Shown here: positions 24,803-37,707 of the stretch, in pieces
Numbering within the stretch: position 1 is the first letter of the stretch
Layout of the letters: each line of letters opens with the position of its first letter
DNA from: Botryotinia globosa
Taxonomy: Eukaryota; Ascomycota; Leotiomycetes; Helotiales; Sclerotiniaceae
Direction of reading: 5' to 3'
Length of the DNA: 64,000 bases
NCBI GenBank assembly: GCA_014898425.1
Contig: RCSZ01000008.1
Span: 879,501-943,500 of the forward strand
Position numbers and translations under genes: made by a program
Notes under the pieces: generated by a model
The model's input: only the letters and a program-made list of their open reading frames with translations
Databases searched by the model: none
Told to the model about the DNA's origin: nothing

Positions 24803-25760
24803 GGGGGTGTTGATGTAGTGCGGTTAATTGTAAGTCAATGTATGATATGCAAGACATACACCATCAAAGAAATTTCCTGGGAGTGAAACATACCATCTTG
24901 CAAATTCCGCATAATATCTCATATACATAGCGTCATGTTCACTTGAGACTTGAGGAGCTAGTATGGATAATATGAATAGTGAGTAAGGATTCACATTGAT
25001 TAATAAGAATAGAAGATCACTTTAAAAGACTACATGGAAGAATAGATTTGAAGAAGAATATCAAAAATTATGCCCTCCTCCCTTCTTCTTCTTCTTCTTC
25101 TCCTTCTTTACATTTAATGCTTATGATTACTCTGGAATGGAGTTCGGGAGTTAGGTTAGGGGTTAGGAAAAGTTTTCTGAATCGCTTGTTTTATGTTTTT
25201 ATATTTTTATATTTTTATGTGGAGGAGAGAGATATGGATATATATAGATAGTTTGATAGTTTGATAGTTAGATAATTAGATAATTCGATAATTCGATGTT
25301 TAAATGGTAAGTCAACAACTATATATAGTTTCCTTTGCCAGAGTATCTAACAAGTTCTTTTTCTACTCTATTTAAATATTAGTAGAGATTTGATAGTGAG
25401 TATGTAGTAAATCTCAACTTTCGAGAGATTTCGTATGATATTTTTACCTCCTTTTACACGATTTAGATACTATGATAACTACCTATCTACCTACCTACCT
25501 ACGTTTCTGATAAAATCTGTAAATGAAGGGTAGTATGTATGAAGGAATCTAAAATCCATACTAGGAGGGGTGCAATTTTTTATATTACAATTGGAAGCTA
25601 GACACTATAAAGGAAGATAGAAGAGTAGAACCAATGAGGTTTTAGTCATGATAGGAGGAAGAGGTTGAATATTTCGATACTACAGGAATATTACTCGAGG
25701 CTTTTAGTAGTATCCTGTATGAGAGCAATTTACCGTTTATTATAAGATTACAATGATCAA
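24803..25760. other. intergenic transition into the AT-rich block
   Basis: Downstream region of the dehydratase with no supportable gene. CTT and ATTTTT microsatellite runs occur near 25080 and 25200, and CTAC repeats near 25485. AT content rises sharply after about 25300. Confidence 0.55.
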
Positions 25761-25790
25761 GTATCCCCTATACCACTGAGAATAGGCTCC
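25761..25790 (+). repeat. left copy of a 30-bp inverted repeat bounding the AT-rich block
   Basis: Begins GTATCCCCTATACC and ends AGGCTCC. Its reverse complement recurs at 34314-34343 with only two differences, both transitions. In both copies a TA dinucleotide precedes TCCCC, compatible with a terminal inverted repeat flanked by a TA duplication. Confidence 0.7.
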
Positions 25791-26507
25791 CTCGCTTAAC
25801 AGGGATTTTATCAACCAATCAGATTATCAGGATTATAAGAATTCTCATAACATTTGGATTATATTCTATAATAACTATTGAAATATTTATTATTATTATA
25901 TAAATAAACATTGTATTCTTAACATCCCCATATATTTTATCGTTTTATTCCTTTCTATCTAAAATTAATGGATTTTTCCTTTAAAACAACCCTATTCCCA
26001 TTATAAAATCTCCCTTTACAACAACAACAATCCCCTTTTTTCAATATCTTTATATAATAATAATGAGGAGATAGTATAGAATTATAAATTCGATCTTCAC
26101 AATCTCAATTCAAACAAGCTTATTCGACTTTAGATCCAAATTTGTTGATTAACCCTTGAAAGATTGATTTTCGAAAATCAATATAATTTAAAGAATTTGT
26201 ATTATTATTTTTCAACACTATTTCTTTATATATCAAATAGCAATTGATTAAAATAATAATTAAAAGTTATTGTTTTATAGCTTAATAACCTCCATAATAT
26301 ATTCATCGATATTCTGATATAAACGAATATAATTGATCCTTTATATCGATAATATTCATATTATAATTATAATTATTAAAAAGAATTGGAATAGCTAATT
26401 CTTTTTCTATATTATCTCCGAATATAGTTTTAATTGTTTTAGTTTTTGAAAAGGTAGGTTTCAATTGTTTTTATATTCTATAAACAAAAGCTTTCTCATT
26501 ATATATC

Positions 26508-26657
26508 TGTCAAGGTACAGGTAAAGACTTATATTGTATTATAAGGGTTTTAAATACTATAAAAGATTGAGGTCCTATTATAGGAAGTAGAGTATACTAA
26601 GGGTACACTAAGAATTTATATTTGAAGTATGAAGGTAATATAATTGATATTGTAATA
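26508..26657. repeat. left LTR (150 bp)
   Basis: Aligns to 32935-33084 without a gap. About 40 of 150 positions differ and all of them are transitions. Its left half keeps more G and C, its right half is more mutated, the opposite of the partner copy. Confidence 0.88.
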
Positions 26658-29600
26658 ATATTCTCTTTTTAGAGCTTGTTTATTCTAAGTAAGCTAAGAT
26701 ATAAAATAACTTTGTTATTTTTTAGCAAAATTATAAGGAATCGGTTTAATATTGATTAAATAAAAACTCAAAACTTTTTGAAATAATATTAAAACAATTT
26801 AGTTTCTATTATAAAATTAAAACAAATTGTTTTTAAAATAATAATCAATTGATGGATTTTCTTTAATTTATTTAATCTTTATTTAAAAGTTATTATTGGT
26901 ATAATAGTATTTAAGATAATAAGCTTTTTGAATCTAATTTATATAAACGGATCTGGTTTGTTTGAATGTATTAGATGAAATGTAATAATCATTCTCTTTT
27001 AATTTTGGAGATTCTTAATTGATTATTATAATAATAGGTAATATTTTTATTTGATATAATAATGAAAACTATATTTATTGTAATAATTAAGGATCTCTTT
27101 GAATTTCTATTATTTAATCTCTTTGTATATTTTATTATTTCTTTTAAAAATTTAGTTTTGATTTTTATATGATTTAGTAATATTGATGATATTTTAATTT
27201 AATAATTTTAGCAAATAATAAAACAATTGAAGTAATAAATTATAAAATATTAGAAAAATCTTAAAATTAATTGAAAATTGTAATAAATAAACTTGTTTAT
27301 AGATTTTGAGAATTTTATAAAAACTATTTTATTTATTATTATTCTTTTTTATTAAACAATTGGTTTTTATATTCTTTATATTAATTTATATCTTGTTATT
27401 TTTTTTGTAAAAAGAAATATCAATTTGGATTTTGTTAATATAATCTTTATATTTTTGGATTAATTAAATTGTAAGTGTTTTAAATTTAATTAGAATAAAA
27501 TCAAATCTATTTGTAATCTCATTGGTTTTGAAAAACTTTTATCTTTTTTAGTATAATAAATTTAATAGGATTAATATAAATAATTCAATTTCGAGGTATA
27601 GATAATAATTATAATTAATAAAGAATAAAGATATATTAATAATTTTTGATATAATATTATTCAATGCAAATTTTATAAATAAAAATTAATTGAGTTAATC
27701 GTTTTAATAAAAGTTTATAAAAATATAAAGATATTGTTTTATTATAATATTAATTCTTTTTGTTTAATTATCGAATTTGGGATAAAATAAGAAAAATCGT
27801 TTCAAAATAATTAATAAATATTCAAATAAATATTTTCAGAATTCAAAAACAAATTGAAAATTTTTATTAAATATAATATTATTAAAAGTATTATATAAGT
27901 AATATATCTTTTTAATAAATCGATTTATAAATTTCTTTATAAATAATTCTATTATTAATATAAAATATTATATTTTGATTAAATGGTAAACAATTATAAT
28001 AATATATTGATATTTCTTTTTATAATGTTTATTAATTAATAACAATATAATATAATTAATAGAAATATTTAATTAGAAATAGAATGGTATTAATAAAAAT
28101 TCAAAGAATTTAGATATAATAAAGTAGAAAGTTTTAATATAAAAATAGAATTAATAAGTTTATATAAATATTTTGATTTTTTTAAATATATTAAATTATT
28201 AATATATATAAAAAACGAGATCAATAGTTTTAATATAATCTGAATATTCAATTAATTCAATTGAATATATATAATATATAATCTATATATAAAATTCAAT
28301 AAAAAAAGAAATAAAGAAATAGTTGTAATAAAAGATCTTATTGTTAATTAATTTATAATTTTATAAAACTATTCAAAGGTTTTTTTGAATATCTAGTAGT
28401 TAATAATAAGCAAAAAGATTTCAAAGTGTTATATATATAATTATAATTAATTCGGATAATCTATATACTTTGTTAATAAGATTATTGATTAGTTTATTAA
28501 TATCAAAAATAATTATATTTATTAAAGTTATAATCAGATTTAAATCATTATTTGTTTATCAAATAATATCCTTGAATATAATAATATCGAATATTTATTT
28601 TAAAAGAATTATTTATAAGCAATTTTTAATTCGATTATTATTAAAATCAATATATACTAAATAATCTTTAGTTTTATAGTTTAAAATATTAGGGTGAATA
28701 GTTTTATAACTGAGTCGATATATAATATAAAAATTGAATCCCAATAAAAATTTAGTTTATTTAATTTATTATTGATTTAATATTTTTATTGATATAAAGT
28801 ATTCGAGATTCTTATAATTAATAATGATTTCAAATAATTTCTAAATATTATATAATTTCAATCTTTATTTTTTTAATAATTTTATAATTGCTAGAAGTTC
28901 TTTATTATAAATCTTATAATTGTATTCAGCAATATTATATTTTGATAAAAAGTATATTATTAGATATAGATTTTTCTTATTATTATATTACAAAAAGATA
29001 TTATTTACAATTCAATTGGAAATATTGATTTTGATTATTATACAATAATAATAATTAAATATAATAAAAATTGAAATAGAAAAGAAAATATTCTTTAATA
29101 TTATAAAAATGTTTTTTTATTCAAAATTCTAATTCTATACTTTTTCTTTCTTTAAAAAATAATTAAAAAGTTTTGTAATTTTAGAAAAATTACAAATGAA
29201 ATATCAATAAAAATTAGCAAATCTAAAAAAACATTAAAAATCTTTGAATTTAATTAATAATTTTTAATTGAATATAATATTGATTTTCTTTAGATTCATT
29301 TCTATATTTCCTAGGATAATAATTAAATTGAGATATTTAATTCTTTTTATTTCAAATTTATATTTATCAATATCAATTTATAATTTGATATTGATTAATT
29401 ATTAGATAATTTTATAGATATATTTTCTATAATCTATAATATTCTCAAAGTAAATTAAAATATTATTTAAATATATTATATAAATTCTATTCAAAAAATC
29501 GAAGAGAATATAGTTGATATAATTTTAAAACAAGATTAATATATTACAAAATCCGAAAAATATTATTAATAATTCGAATAAATTAAAATAAATAGTGAAA

Positions 29601-32600
29601 GTGGTTTTTTATTTGTAATTCTTTATAATTTATAATTTGTTGAAAATGGCAATAATATTAAGTTTGGTGTAGATTTTAATATAATATAAAATATCAAAGG
29701 TTTTTTTAATTAATAATAAAGAATATTAGTTTTTGATAATAATATTGTTTAGATTTTAATAGTTTTGATAGATTTAAATATTTCCTTTTGATTTAATAAT
29801 TAAAAGAAATAAAGTAATTAATCAAGAATAAGATTTTCAAATAAATCCTTTATTCAAATTATTATTAAGCTATTTATAAATAATTTAAAATTCAATTGAG
29901 AATATTGAATAGCCCTTATTATATAATAATTCTTTATCTAATATAATCTTGATTTTATAATTCTATAAATATTGTAATAAAAGTTTATTAATAAGAGAGA
30001 ATAGAAATCCTAGATATAAATTATAAAATTAGAAAAACAATTTATTTTAAATCTCTAATATAAAAAAAATAAATTAATCTATCTTTTTTATAAACTTATT
30101 AATATTATTATTCATTAAATTTTAATATAATTAAATAAAATCCTTGATTATTATATAATATAGATTATAAACTTTATCTAATTTATTCTAGAATATTTTT
30201 GTAATATAAATATTATTGTTTTTATAGAATTATATAAAACTATTAGTTATAAAAAACTTTATATTTTATATTTCAAAGTGAATATTTTATATAATATCAA
30301 ATAATTTATTTAAAGGATTTAATAATAATAATAATAATAAAAGTAAAATATTCTAATTTTATAATAATCTTTTATATTTTTTAGAATTGATAATAAATTG
30401 AGTTAAAATTGATTTCAAAAATAAATGATTAAGGATTATTTTAATTCGAATATTTATTTTATTATTAATATAATAAATATAATAAAGATTTTTGTTTTTA
30501 TTGTTTTTGAGATTAATAGTATTAAGATTTCTTTAAATATTCAAAACCTTAATAAATTTGAGAATTATTAATTGATTTTGAAATAATAAGAATTTAATTT
30601 TGAAATTTTCATTAATAATATTTTTTATAAAAACTAATTTCGAAATAAGTTTTTATAAGAATAGTTTGAGATTGATTATAATTTTGTTATTTTTTAATAA
30701 AATTATTTTGTAGTTATTAGATATATTAAGAATAATAATTGTTATAGTATTAATAAAATAATAATATTTTAAATAATATATAAATATGAACTTGAATATT
30801 ATTATTAATCAATTGATAATAAGGTTATAGTATTAAAACTAAAAGAAATTAAAAATTAATGAATCTATAATTAATAGAATAATAATATAAAACAAATCGA
30901 TTTTTTAATAATTATTAATTTATATATTTAGAAATATATATCAAAAAAGAATATTGAAAAACTTTTTATCAATTAGAAATAGATAATAAATATAAAGAAA
31001 AGATTATATAGATATTTGGAATTTGGAGATAATTTTTTTATCAATAAAACTATAATTTGTAATTTTATTATCTATAAGGCTAATAAACAGAATGATTATA
31101 TTAAATATAAGAAAGATTTTTATTAAGATTTTAAAAGATTTGCTATTCATTATTTTAAGATATAAAGAATTTTTAGATATAACTGATCTTTTAATTTATA
31201 AAAATAAATTTCTTATAAAAAATCTCAATTTACAATTGTAAATCAAGATTAATCTTTTGATATATCGAACTAGGGAATAGAGTTTTCACTCTTCTCTAAA
31301 TAAATAGATCCCTCAATATACTTTTTCAAATTAAATTTTTAAACAAAGCTAAAAAGAATTGATAAAATATAATATAATAATATAATTAGGAAATAATTAA
31401 TAAATAGAAAACAATTGGTAAATAGGAATAAGCTTTAATACAAGGAATTGATAATATTACAATAGAATTTAGAGCTTTGATATTAATTGACTATAGAAAA
31501 ACAATTAGTATAAAAATTATATCCCATATTAGTATTGATATTATACTTCATATCATTAGCTTGTTTCTCATTACAATTGTTTTTAATATAATCTAATTTC
31601 TTATAATAAAAGTAGAGGCTAAGATTAAAACATTACTCTTAAATATAACAAAATAAGAAACACTAATCTTATCAAACAATATCCAGTTGTATAAAATCAC
31701 CAGATAGCTTTAATACAAAGGGGGTTATAATTGAAACTAGCTTTTTATTGTAATACCTCAATTAATTACAACTGAAATTAATACCCTAGCTTTTTCATTA
31801 ATTATCAAGATAAATTTTCTTTTTTAAATTATTATAAACATTTTACTATTAAATTATTCATATATCAATATTAATAATAAAAAGTTTATTAAAACAATTA
31901 ATTAAAATATTGATTAACTTTTATAAAACCTTAAACTTGAGATTAATAACTTATTGTTCAATAATTTTCCTATATCTAATAATAAACTATTTGAATTCAA
32001 TAATAAAATTATTAAATAAAGTTTTCCTTATCTTATATTTATTATAATCTATAAAGACTTTTTATAAAAAATCAAAAGTTTGATATTATTTATTCAATTT
32101 GCTTCAAATACTTATTACAATACACTATTTAGAAAACTAAAGATTGAAATTGCATAGATTATTTGTAATTATATCAAAATATATTTAATTGTTTGTATAA
32201 ACTAAATCAGAAAGTAAACTAATAAGGAATATAATCTATTAGAATTCTAATTCATTCTTATAATTTGTAATTAAATAATAATTGATTATATTATAGAATA
32301 TTATATATTAATTCTAATACTTTACAATATTTTGCTTATTATTATTGAACTTCTCAAAAGAAATGAAATGTTTTCAATAAAACAAAGCTTTTGAGTTATT
32401 ATAAATAGTAATTTTTAGTATTTCAATTATATCTTACAATTCAATAATCTATAATTGAACTTTGTTGATTTAGATATATATTATAATAATTTGTTTTTAT
32501 AATAAAGTTATAATCATTTCAATTAAAATAAATATAATTTAAACAATTATAAAATATATAATATTCAGATTATAAAATAGATCTATAAATAAGAAAATAT

Positions 32601-32934
32601 CAACTTTGATAGAATTGATAGTGTAATTCAAAAAAAGGAATTGTAAAAACAAACTAAATACAATTGTTTAATTAGCTATCTCTAGAATACTTTTGTAACT
32701 ACAAAACATTCTTATAGAATTCTCAATAATAAATCAATATAGATATATTTTAATATAATCAAATAACTTTATTAAAAAATAACAAAGTTATTTATAATAG
32801 ATTAATAATAGATTCGATTAATACAATCGGATTATAACTTTAATAGAATCAGAGCAATCAGAGTAATTGGAATACAATTTGAATAAATATCTTTAAAATA
32901 AAGCTATAATAATTTCTAAATAGATGATACAAAC

Positions 32935-33084
32935 TATCAAAATATAAGTAAAAACTTATATTATATTATAAAGATTCTAAATATTATAAAAGATTGAGGT
33001 CCTATTATAAAAAGTAGAGCACACTAAGAGCATGTTAAGGGTTCGTGCCTGAGGCACGAAGGCAACGTAGTTAGCGCTGTAACA
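32935..33084. repeat. right LTR (150 bp)
   Basis: Partner of 26508-26657. It retains unmutated sequence at its right end (GTGCCTGAGGCACGAAGG, a short palindrome), where the left copy shows T and A in place of C and G. Confidence 0.88.
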
Positions 33085-33685
33085 ATATTGTAGATTGAAC
33101 TAAAACTAATGTATTATTCTTTTATGTTATATAATATACTAAATTCGAAGGAGATATTATAGAAATGATCGTTCTCTATGATATATTGTCTTTTTTATTA
33201 TTGTTTTTCTTCTTTATAATTAGATTTTTATAAATTCCAGAATTTAGTTGGTATGTTTTTGTTATGGTATACTTTGAATAATGTATATATTTCAAAAAGT
33301 TGATTAAAATGAAAAGATTATTGAAATAAAGATAATATAAAGCTTTAAATAATTTTTATATTAAGTGTAGAATCATTATTTATATTTTATTTATATATTT
33401 TTTTCTATTTATCAATTTCAAAAGGGGGGGTATAATTATATCTATAAAACTATTTACTTTTTCTATTTTATACCAAGCTTATATTATAAAAAAGTTTCGA
33501 TTTGTAGTTATTTATATTTTAAATTTTATAGATATAGGTTTATTTCTAATAAATATAATATATTTTGATTAGCTGTTGTACTATACAATGTATTCGTTGA
33601 TTGAAATTCAACTCTGAAACCTTTATATTGAAAGATTAACATTTTGAATATAATTTAATAATAAATCAATCTAAAACGAAGTATA

Positions 33686-33907
33686 TTAGTATATGAAATA
33701 TAAATTGAAAGATTGAAATCTTATTTTTTCGAAAACATCCTTTATTCTAGAGGGTGATATATGGTATCTTATATAAATCTCTTCGAATTTAGTCTGTAAT
33801 ATAAAATGTATAAAATCATATTTATTTTTATTACTTTTATACTCCCAATAAGTTGTAATTGTATATTCAATATAAATCGATATATATATGTGTATACCTA
33901 TATACAA
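33686..33907 (-). pseudogene. possible pogo/Fot1-type transposase C-terminal remnant
   Basis: The minus-strand frame reads FILQTKFEEIY, then ISPSRIKDVFEKIRFQSFN. This resembles the end of pogo/Fot1 DDE transposases, where a PS.I..AF.KTGI.PFNP-like motif is usual; Thr-to-Ile and Pro-to-Ser/Leu changes are what RIP would cause. Too little room remains between this segment and the right inverted repeat for a full N-terminus, so if real the copy is truncated. Similarity is judged by eye only. Confidence 0.35.
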
Positions 33908-34313
33908 ATAAACCTTGTTTGTTGTAATCGGATATTATAAAAATGCTTGTAAATTCGATAATTCTTTATCTTTTGGTATTTGTATATATAAATTTGTTTA
34001 TTTTATAATCGATTCTATTATTTTAATAGGAAAATAGAGGTAAAATAGAATGAATGTATTGTAATATTGAAAATTGGTTGGTAGGATGAGTTTTCGATTG
34101 AAATCAATGTATTCTATAGATTCGAAACAAATCTTTGTTTTTGAAATAGAGGTAATATTTAGGTATAATATCTCTTTATTAATGGAATCAAATTCTATAT
34201 TATTTGAGGTTATATTGATAGAATTGTTATATACAATGTATTTGTTGATTTCCTTATTTTCAATATTATATACAAAGTTATTGATGTTCTTGCGCTATGT
34301 ATAAACCACTTTT

Positions 34314-34343
34314 GGAGCCTGTTCTCAGCGGTATAGGGGATAC
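34314..34343 (-). repeat. right copy of the 30-bp inverted repeat
   Basis: Reverse complement of 25761-25790 apart from two transitions. Here the less mutated bases (C and G) are kept, so the left copy is the more RIP-affected one. Sequence similarity does not continue further inward. Confidence 0.7.
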
Positions 34344-34646
34344 GGATTCAAGAAATCAAGATTAGATTAGAAGATAGAATTAGCCACTGAACTGCGGACT
34401 ATAAATCCCGATAAACTCAATTCCAAAGCGACTATCTAATCTAGGTACATGGAAGTATACATCAATCGAATATATATATATATATCCAGATCACTACTCC
34501 AGATCACTACTCCAAGCCCAATATCAAGATTGATAGATGAATCCTTCTTCTCAAGTGCCCTGAACATCAACAATACACTCCTATAAACCCCCTCAAAGAC
34601 ACCATCCCTTCTAGAAACTTCAAACCCCATACTCCGATCAGAATCA

Positions 34647-34828
34647 TCATAAAAAGTTTACCGTGCCATCATCGCGATATGCCCGCAGCTTTCTTATTCG
34701 TGTCAGTCGTCTTTTGTTACCGCGATACCTATCGCGATAGGGAGGGGACCCGGGAGTTATGTTTGGAGATGGTAATGGCTTATCTGGTTCTGGTTCTGGT
34801 TCTGGTTCTGGCTCGGGATCTGGTTCTG

Positions 34829-34859
<31 letters not shown>

Positions 34860-36341
34860 TTCTGGTTCTGGCTCTGGCTCTGGCTCTGATTCTGGTTCTG
34901 GCTCTGGTTCTGGCTCTGATTCTGATTCTGGCTCCGGTCCACCTTCTTTCCCCTGATATTCCCACTCAGATCCACTAGGTATTTCTTCTAATGGGCTTTC
35001 CTCGCGACGCCTCCTCTGCATTTCTATAACCATCTCCACATACGCCATCCCTCCTCCTAGGGAATCTATTACACCGTACATTCCGGGCAAGAAACGCCAG
35101 ACTTCTTGATTTATCGGTTCGCCTATGTCCCCTATTACACTCAAATCATTCGGCCTCCAATACCACTCCACGTCTTGCAGCCAGCCATGCATTAATCTGT
35201 CTATACTTAAATCATTGAGGTCTGCATCGCGAGTGCGTTCAAAGATTGGACCTTGCTTTTGGCTAAGGTGTGTCCTGGCGTACCGACGGATAGTTCGCCT
35301 CATTCTATATTGTTCAATCAACCCCCATCACATACGTGATTCATGGAAAGACTAACCTGTTAAAATAGGGTCCGCCCTCGTAGTACAGAGATGTTACCCA
35401 ACCTACAAATCATCAATTAGTTTATCGAGTTTCCCAAACGTTGGTAATGGCGAGTGAAGATTTAATCCCTTCGAACTATGATACTGCTTAGAGGACTCAA
35501 TCACTATGGAATGCATTTCGGGGTTGAAAGCTTCCAGTGTTGCGTTATACTCTGGGTCATTGATGATAAACTCAAAACCCCAAATAGATTTATTGTTTAA
35601 GCATATTCAATACGGAGGGTTCAGAAATGAAAATCCAGCCTTGCGGGACTGCATCATCAACAATCCACCAGTACGCGATTTTGGGTGTAGAATGATGTAA
35701 AGGCTCTTTACTTACTATCTATCCAAAGTGATGACATAACAGCCAAGTCCGGCATGGCAGCGCTAAAGCAAGCTGCCACAATATCTTTGTATAGGCGACA
35801 AGAACAGAGAAATGTTCGCCGTGTGAGTATTTTGTATGCTTGGGGATGCTCTAGTACTGTATGGCCAAGTGAAGTGATGAATGTTTTCTCGAGATCGGTG
35901 AAACCCGGATCCTGAAAGTACACTTTACTTGGTGGAATATTGAATTTTTGCCCTGCAAAATGTTATACATGTGTTTCGCGAGAGGGGTCAAGAGGACGGA
36001 TGAATTAGAAATCCAAAAGCAAAATACTTACTCAAAATATCAATCCAACATTCAAAGCCAACCACCTGAGAAAGATGGTGAAGATCTACGTCTTGTTCTT
36101 CATTTCGCGAACCGTAATATTTATCATACTTGTAAGAACTATTTGGGCCACCCTGTATCGATCCAACACCCATGCATAACGCTGAATCCACTACTAGCTT
36201 TAAAGAAAATATCGTCTTTTCTAGCCATTCTTTTTGAACGGCGTGAAACCCTGATGCTTTCCACCTGCGAGTCATATCCGCATGTATAGCTAACATGCCT
36301 GCAAGCTTCTCAGCTTCAGTCTTTTCACTAGGATGGGACAT
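34647..36341 (-). CDS. SRR1-like domain protein with Pro-Glu repeat tail (model uncertain)
   Basis: SRR1-like proteins were first named in plant clock regulation; fungal members are mostly uncharacterised. Exon 1 (36341-36032) encodes [10 protein letters not shown], then FECWIDIL. A clean splice leads to exon 2 (35952-35716) with [31 protein letters not shown] and [10 protein letters not shown]: the QDP, GxTVxxxP and TF signatures of the SRR1 domain. Later coding sequence at about 35410-35630 ([19 protein letters not shown]), 35402-35357 ([15 protein letters not shown]) and 35304-34647 fits the same gene. Joining exon 2 to the 35.6 kb part needs either a non-YAG acceptor or a frameshift, so this copy may be damaged. 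The last exon adds a long (EP)n tract encoded by a hexamer repeat and a basic end. Confidence 0.55.
34770..34935. repeat. hexanucleotide TCTGGC/TCTGGT array inside coding sequence
   Basis: About 26 copies of TCTGGN units on the plus strand, encoding alternating Pro-Glu on the minus strand. The plus-strand Gly-Ser and Leu-Ala/Val frames over it are artefacts. Confidence 0.9.
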
Positions 36342-37227
36342 CTCGGACACTAATTGGAAAGATTAAATGTTTGAATGGCTTCTCTAAGGCCGAGTTATGT
36401 TTTCTGTGTAATCTGTAATATACAAGGAAAAGGCACAACAGAAACGACCTTATACTAAAATCAAGGATCCGATAGAACAGCCAAGTTCTAGATCAACAAA
36501 AGAAATTATATAAAGTGGAAATATGAAAGAAGTTGACAACAAAACCCCAAATCCGGCAAATATTCATGACAAAGGTACTTTGACCTTTGCACTCCAGCAT
36601 AGAACTTTGAGTCAAAGGATAGGAATAAACAACAGGGCATCAGCCAATTGACTTTCATTGTCTGTTAAGAGGAGAATCAATCTCCCTTTCTTTCACCAGA
36701 ATGATAATGCGTTCATCAAATTTCACACAAACATTCATAACGATCACAGTTTTAAACTTCAGTGTCAATAAAATGTAGTAGACAAATGGTCACATCCAAG
36801 AAGCATTTTACTTGCAGGTTCAATGACAAGACCATGTCGGTACTTCAAGAAACAATGCACGCTGCCAGGATGGAAGCTATCGTTGAATACAAAAATACTT
36901 CCTGCGCATATTAACTCTGAACAGGTAGATGTATTGCTAGTTTCCTGTACATAGCAATGACAATAAGGAAGAATTTAATCTTGAGAAAGAATAGAAAATA
37001 GAGCAGTACGAAGACTTGCCATTTTGAAGACATTGAGATGATTGTTTGAGAGGAAATATCCACTGAGACGTTTTTTTATGATTCCTTGTGAAAGGCAAAC
37101 TCCACAACAAGTTTTATTTTGAAGTAAAAGTTGACTTGAATAGCAGCCCTTTAACTGCATCATGTTATCATGCCATTCAAACTTGTTTGTACATTCTTCT
37201 CAAATCTGCAACCCGTTCTGTCAGGAT

Positions 37228-37707
37228 TCAAAAGTCCGTAACCCTACCATTATAACTCCAATCGCCCCTCTCACCTGAACTTCCCCACCTCAAAGGTTCA
37301 TTCTTTGGACCACCAACCTCTCCAGTCTTCGGGTTAATGTCCCCTTCGAATTCTGGCCTCGCACCTCTGCGAATATCCGGGTGCAATTCCTCTCCTTTTC
37401 CTGTAGCAGATACCCTAGCGTTCACAGCAGCCAATTCTATATCCTCCTTTTCGGCAGCAGTGGTTGCAGGTGATTGATTTATTTGTGGTCTCGTTCGCGT
37501 CGATGACTTCAATGTATTGGTAACGACTTCAGTTTTCGGGGTACTAAATGCACCAGTAGAGGAGCGCTGCAGACGTTCAAATTCTTCTTGTTCCTTTGGT
37601 GGCAAGCGTGGCGGGGCTGGACCGGTTGCGAATGCTGTTCGAGAAGTAGTTTGTGAGAAGAAGCGACGGGAAGGAAGGAGAAATCTTGATGGTAAAAGTC
37701 GAGACAT
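37228..37707 (-). CDS. sdh8: succinate dehydrogenase assembly factor 4 (SDHAF4/SDH8)
   Basis: Small mitochondrial chaperone that binds FAD-loaded Sdh1 and promotes its joining to Sdh2 in complex II. Single exon, 159 residues. The N-terminus MSRLLPSRFLLPSRRFF is a strong mitochondrial presequence. The diagnostic C-terminus is FEGDINPKTGEVGGPKNEPL, then RWG and DWSYNGRVTDF, ending the protein as in the family. The segment between (about residues 45-110) is variable and charged. The gene diverges from tryptophan synthase; the 450 bases between the two starts are shared promoter space. Confidence 0.9.
   Translation of the reverse strand: MSRLLPSRFLLPSRRFFSQTTSRTAFATGPAPPRLPPKEQEEFERLQRSSTGAFSTPKTEVVTNTLKSSTRTRPQINQSPATTAAEKEDIELAAVNARVSATGKGEELHPDIRRGARPEFEGDINPKTGEVGGPKNEPLRWGSSGERGDWSYNGRVTDF

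Larger units (their letters stand above)
26508..33084. mobile_element. RIP-degraded LTR retrotransposon, 6577 bp, both LTRs present
   Basis: Two direct repeats of exactly 150 bp (26508-26657 and 32935-33084) bracket 6277 bp of mutated interior, the size expected of a Copia or Gypsy element. Flanks are ATATC before the left LTR and ATATT after the right one: a 5-bp target duplication with one transition. LTR ends follow the TG...CA rule once transitions are allowed (left copy starts TGTCAAGG, right copy ends TGTAACA). No gag-pol frame survives, so superfamily cannot be read. A purine-rich complement (AAAAAGAGAA) next to the left LTR hints that the element points leftward; this is weak. Confidence 0.85.
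25300..34300. other. AT-rich, RIP-like transposon block
   Basis: About 9 kb with very low GC and almost no open frame over 60 codons, in sharp contrast to both flanks. Paired repeats inside it differ only by C/T and G/A changes, which is what repeat-induced point mutation produces in ascomycetes. It contains the LTR element and the inverted repeats annotated separately. I can see no intact gene in it. Confidence 0.85.

Noticed and set aside
28470..28664. 64-codon frame inside the AT block as a possible surviving gene
   Set aside because: Ile/Leu/Lys composition is what AT-rich DNA gives by chance; no motif of gag, RT or integrase.
34679..34978. Plus-strand Gly-Ser and Leu-Ala/Val repeat proteins
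   Set aside because: Shadow frames over the hexamer array that encodes Pro-Glu on the minus strand in the SRR1-like gene.
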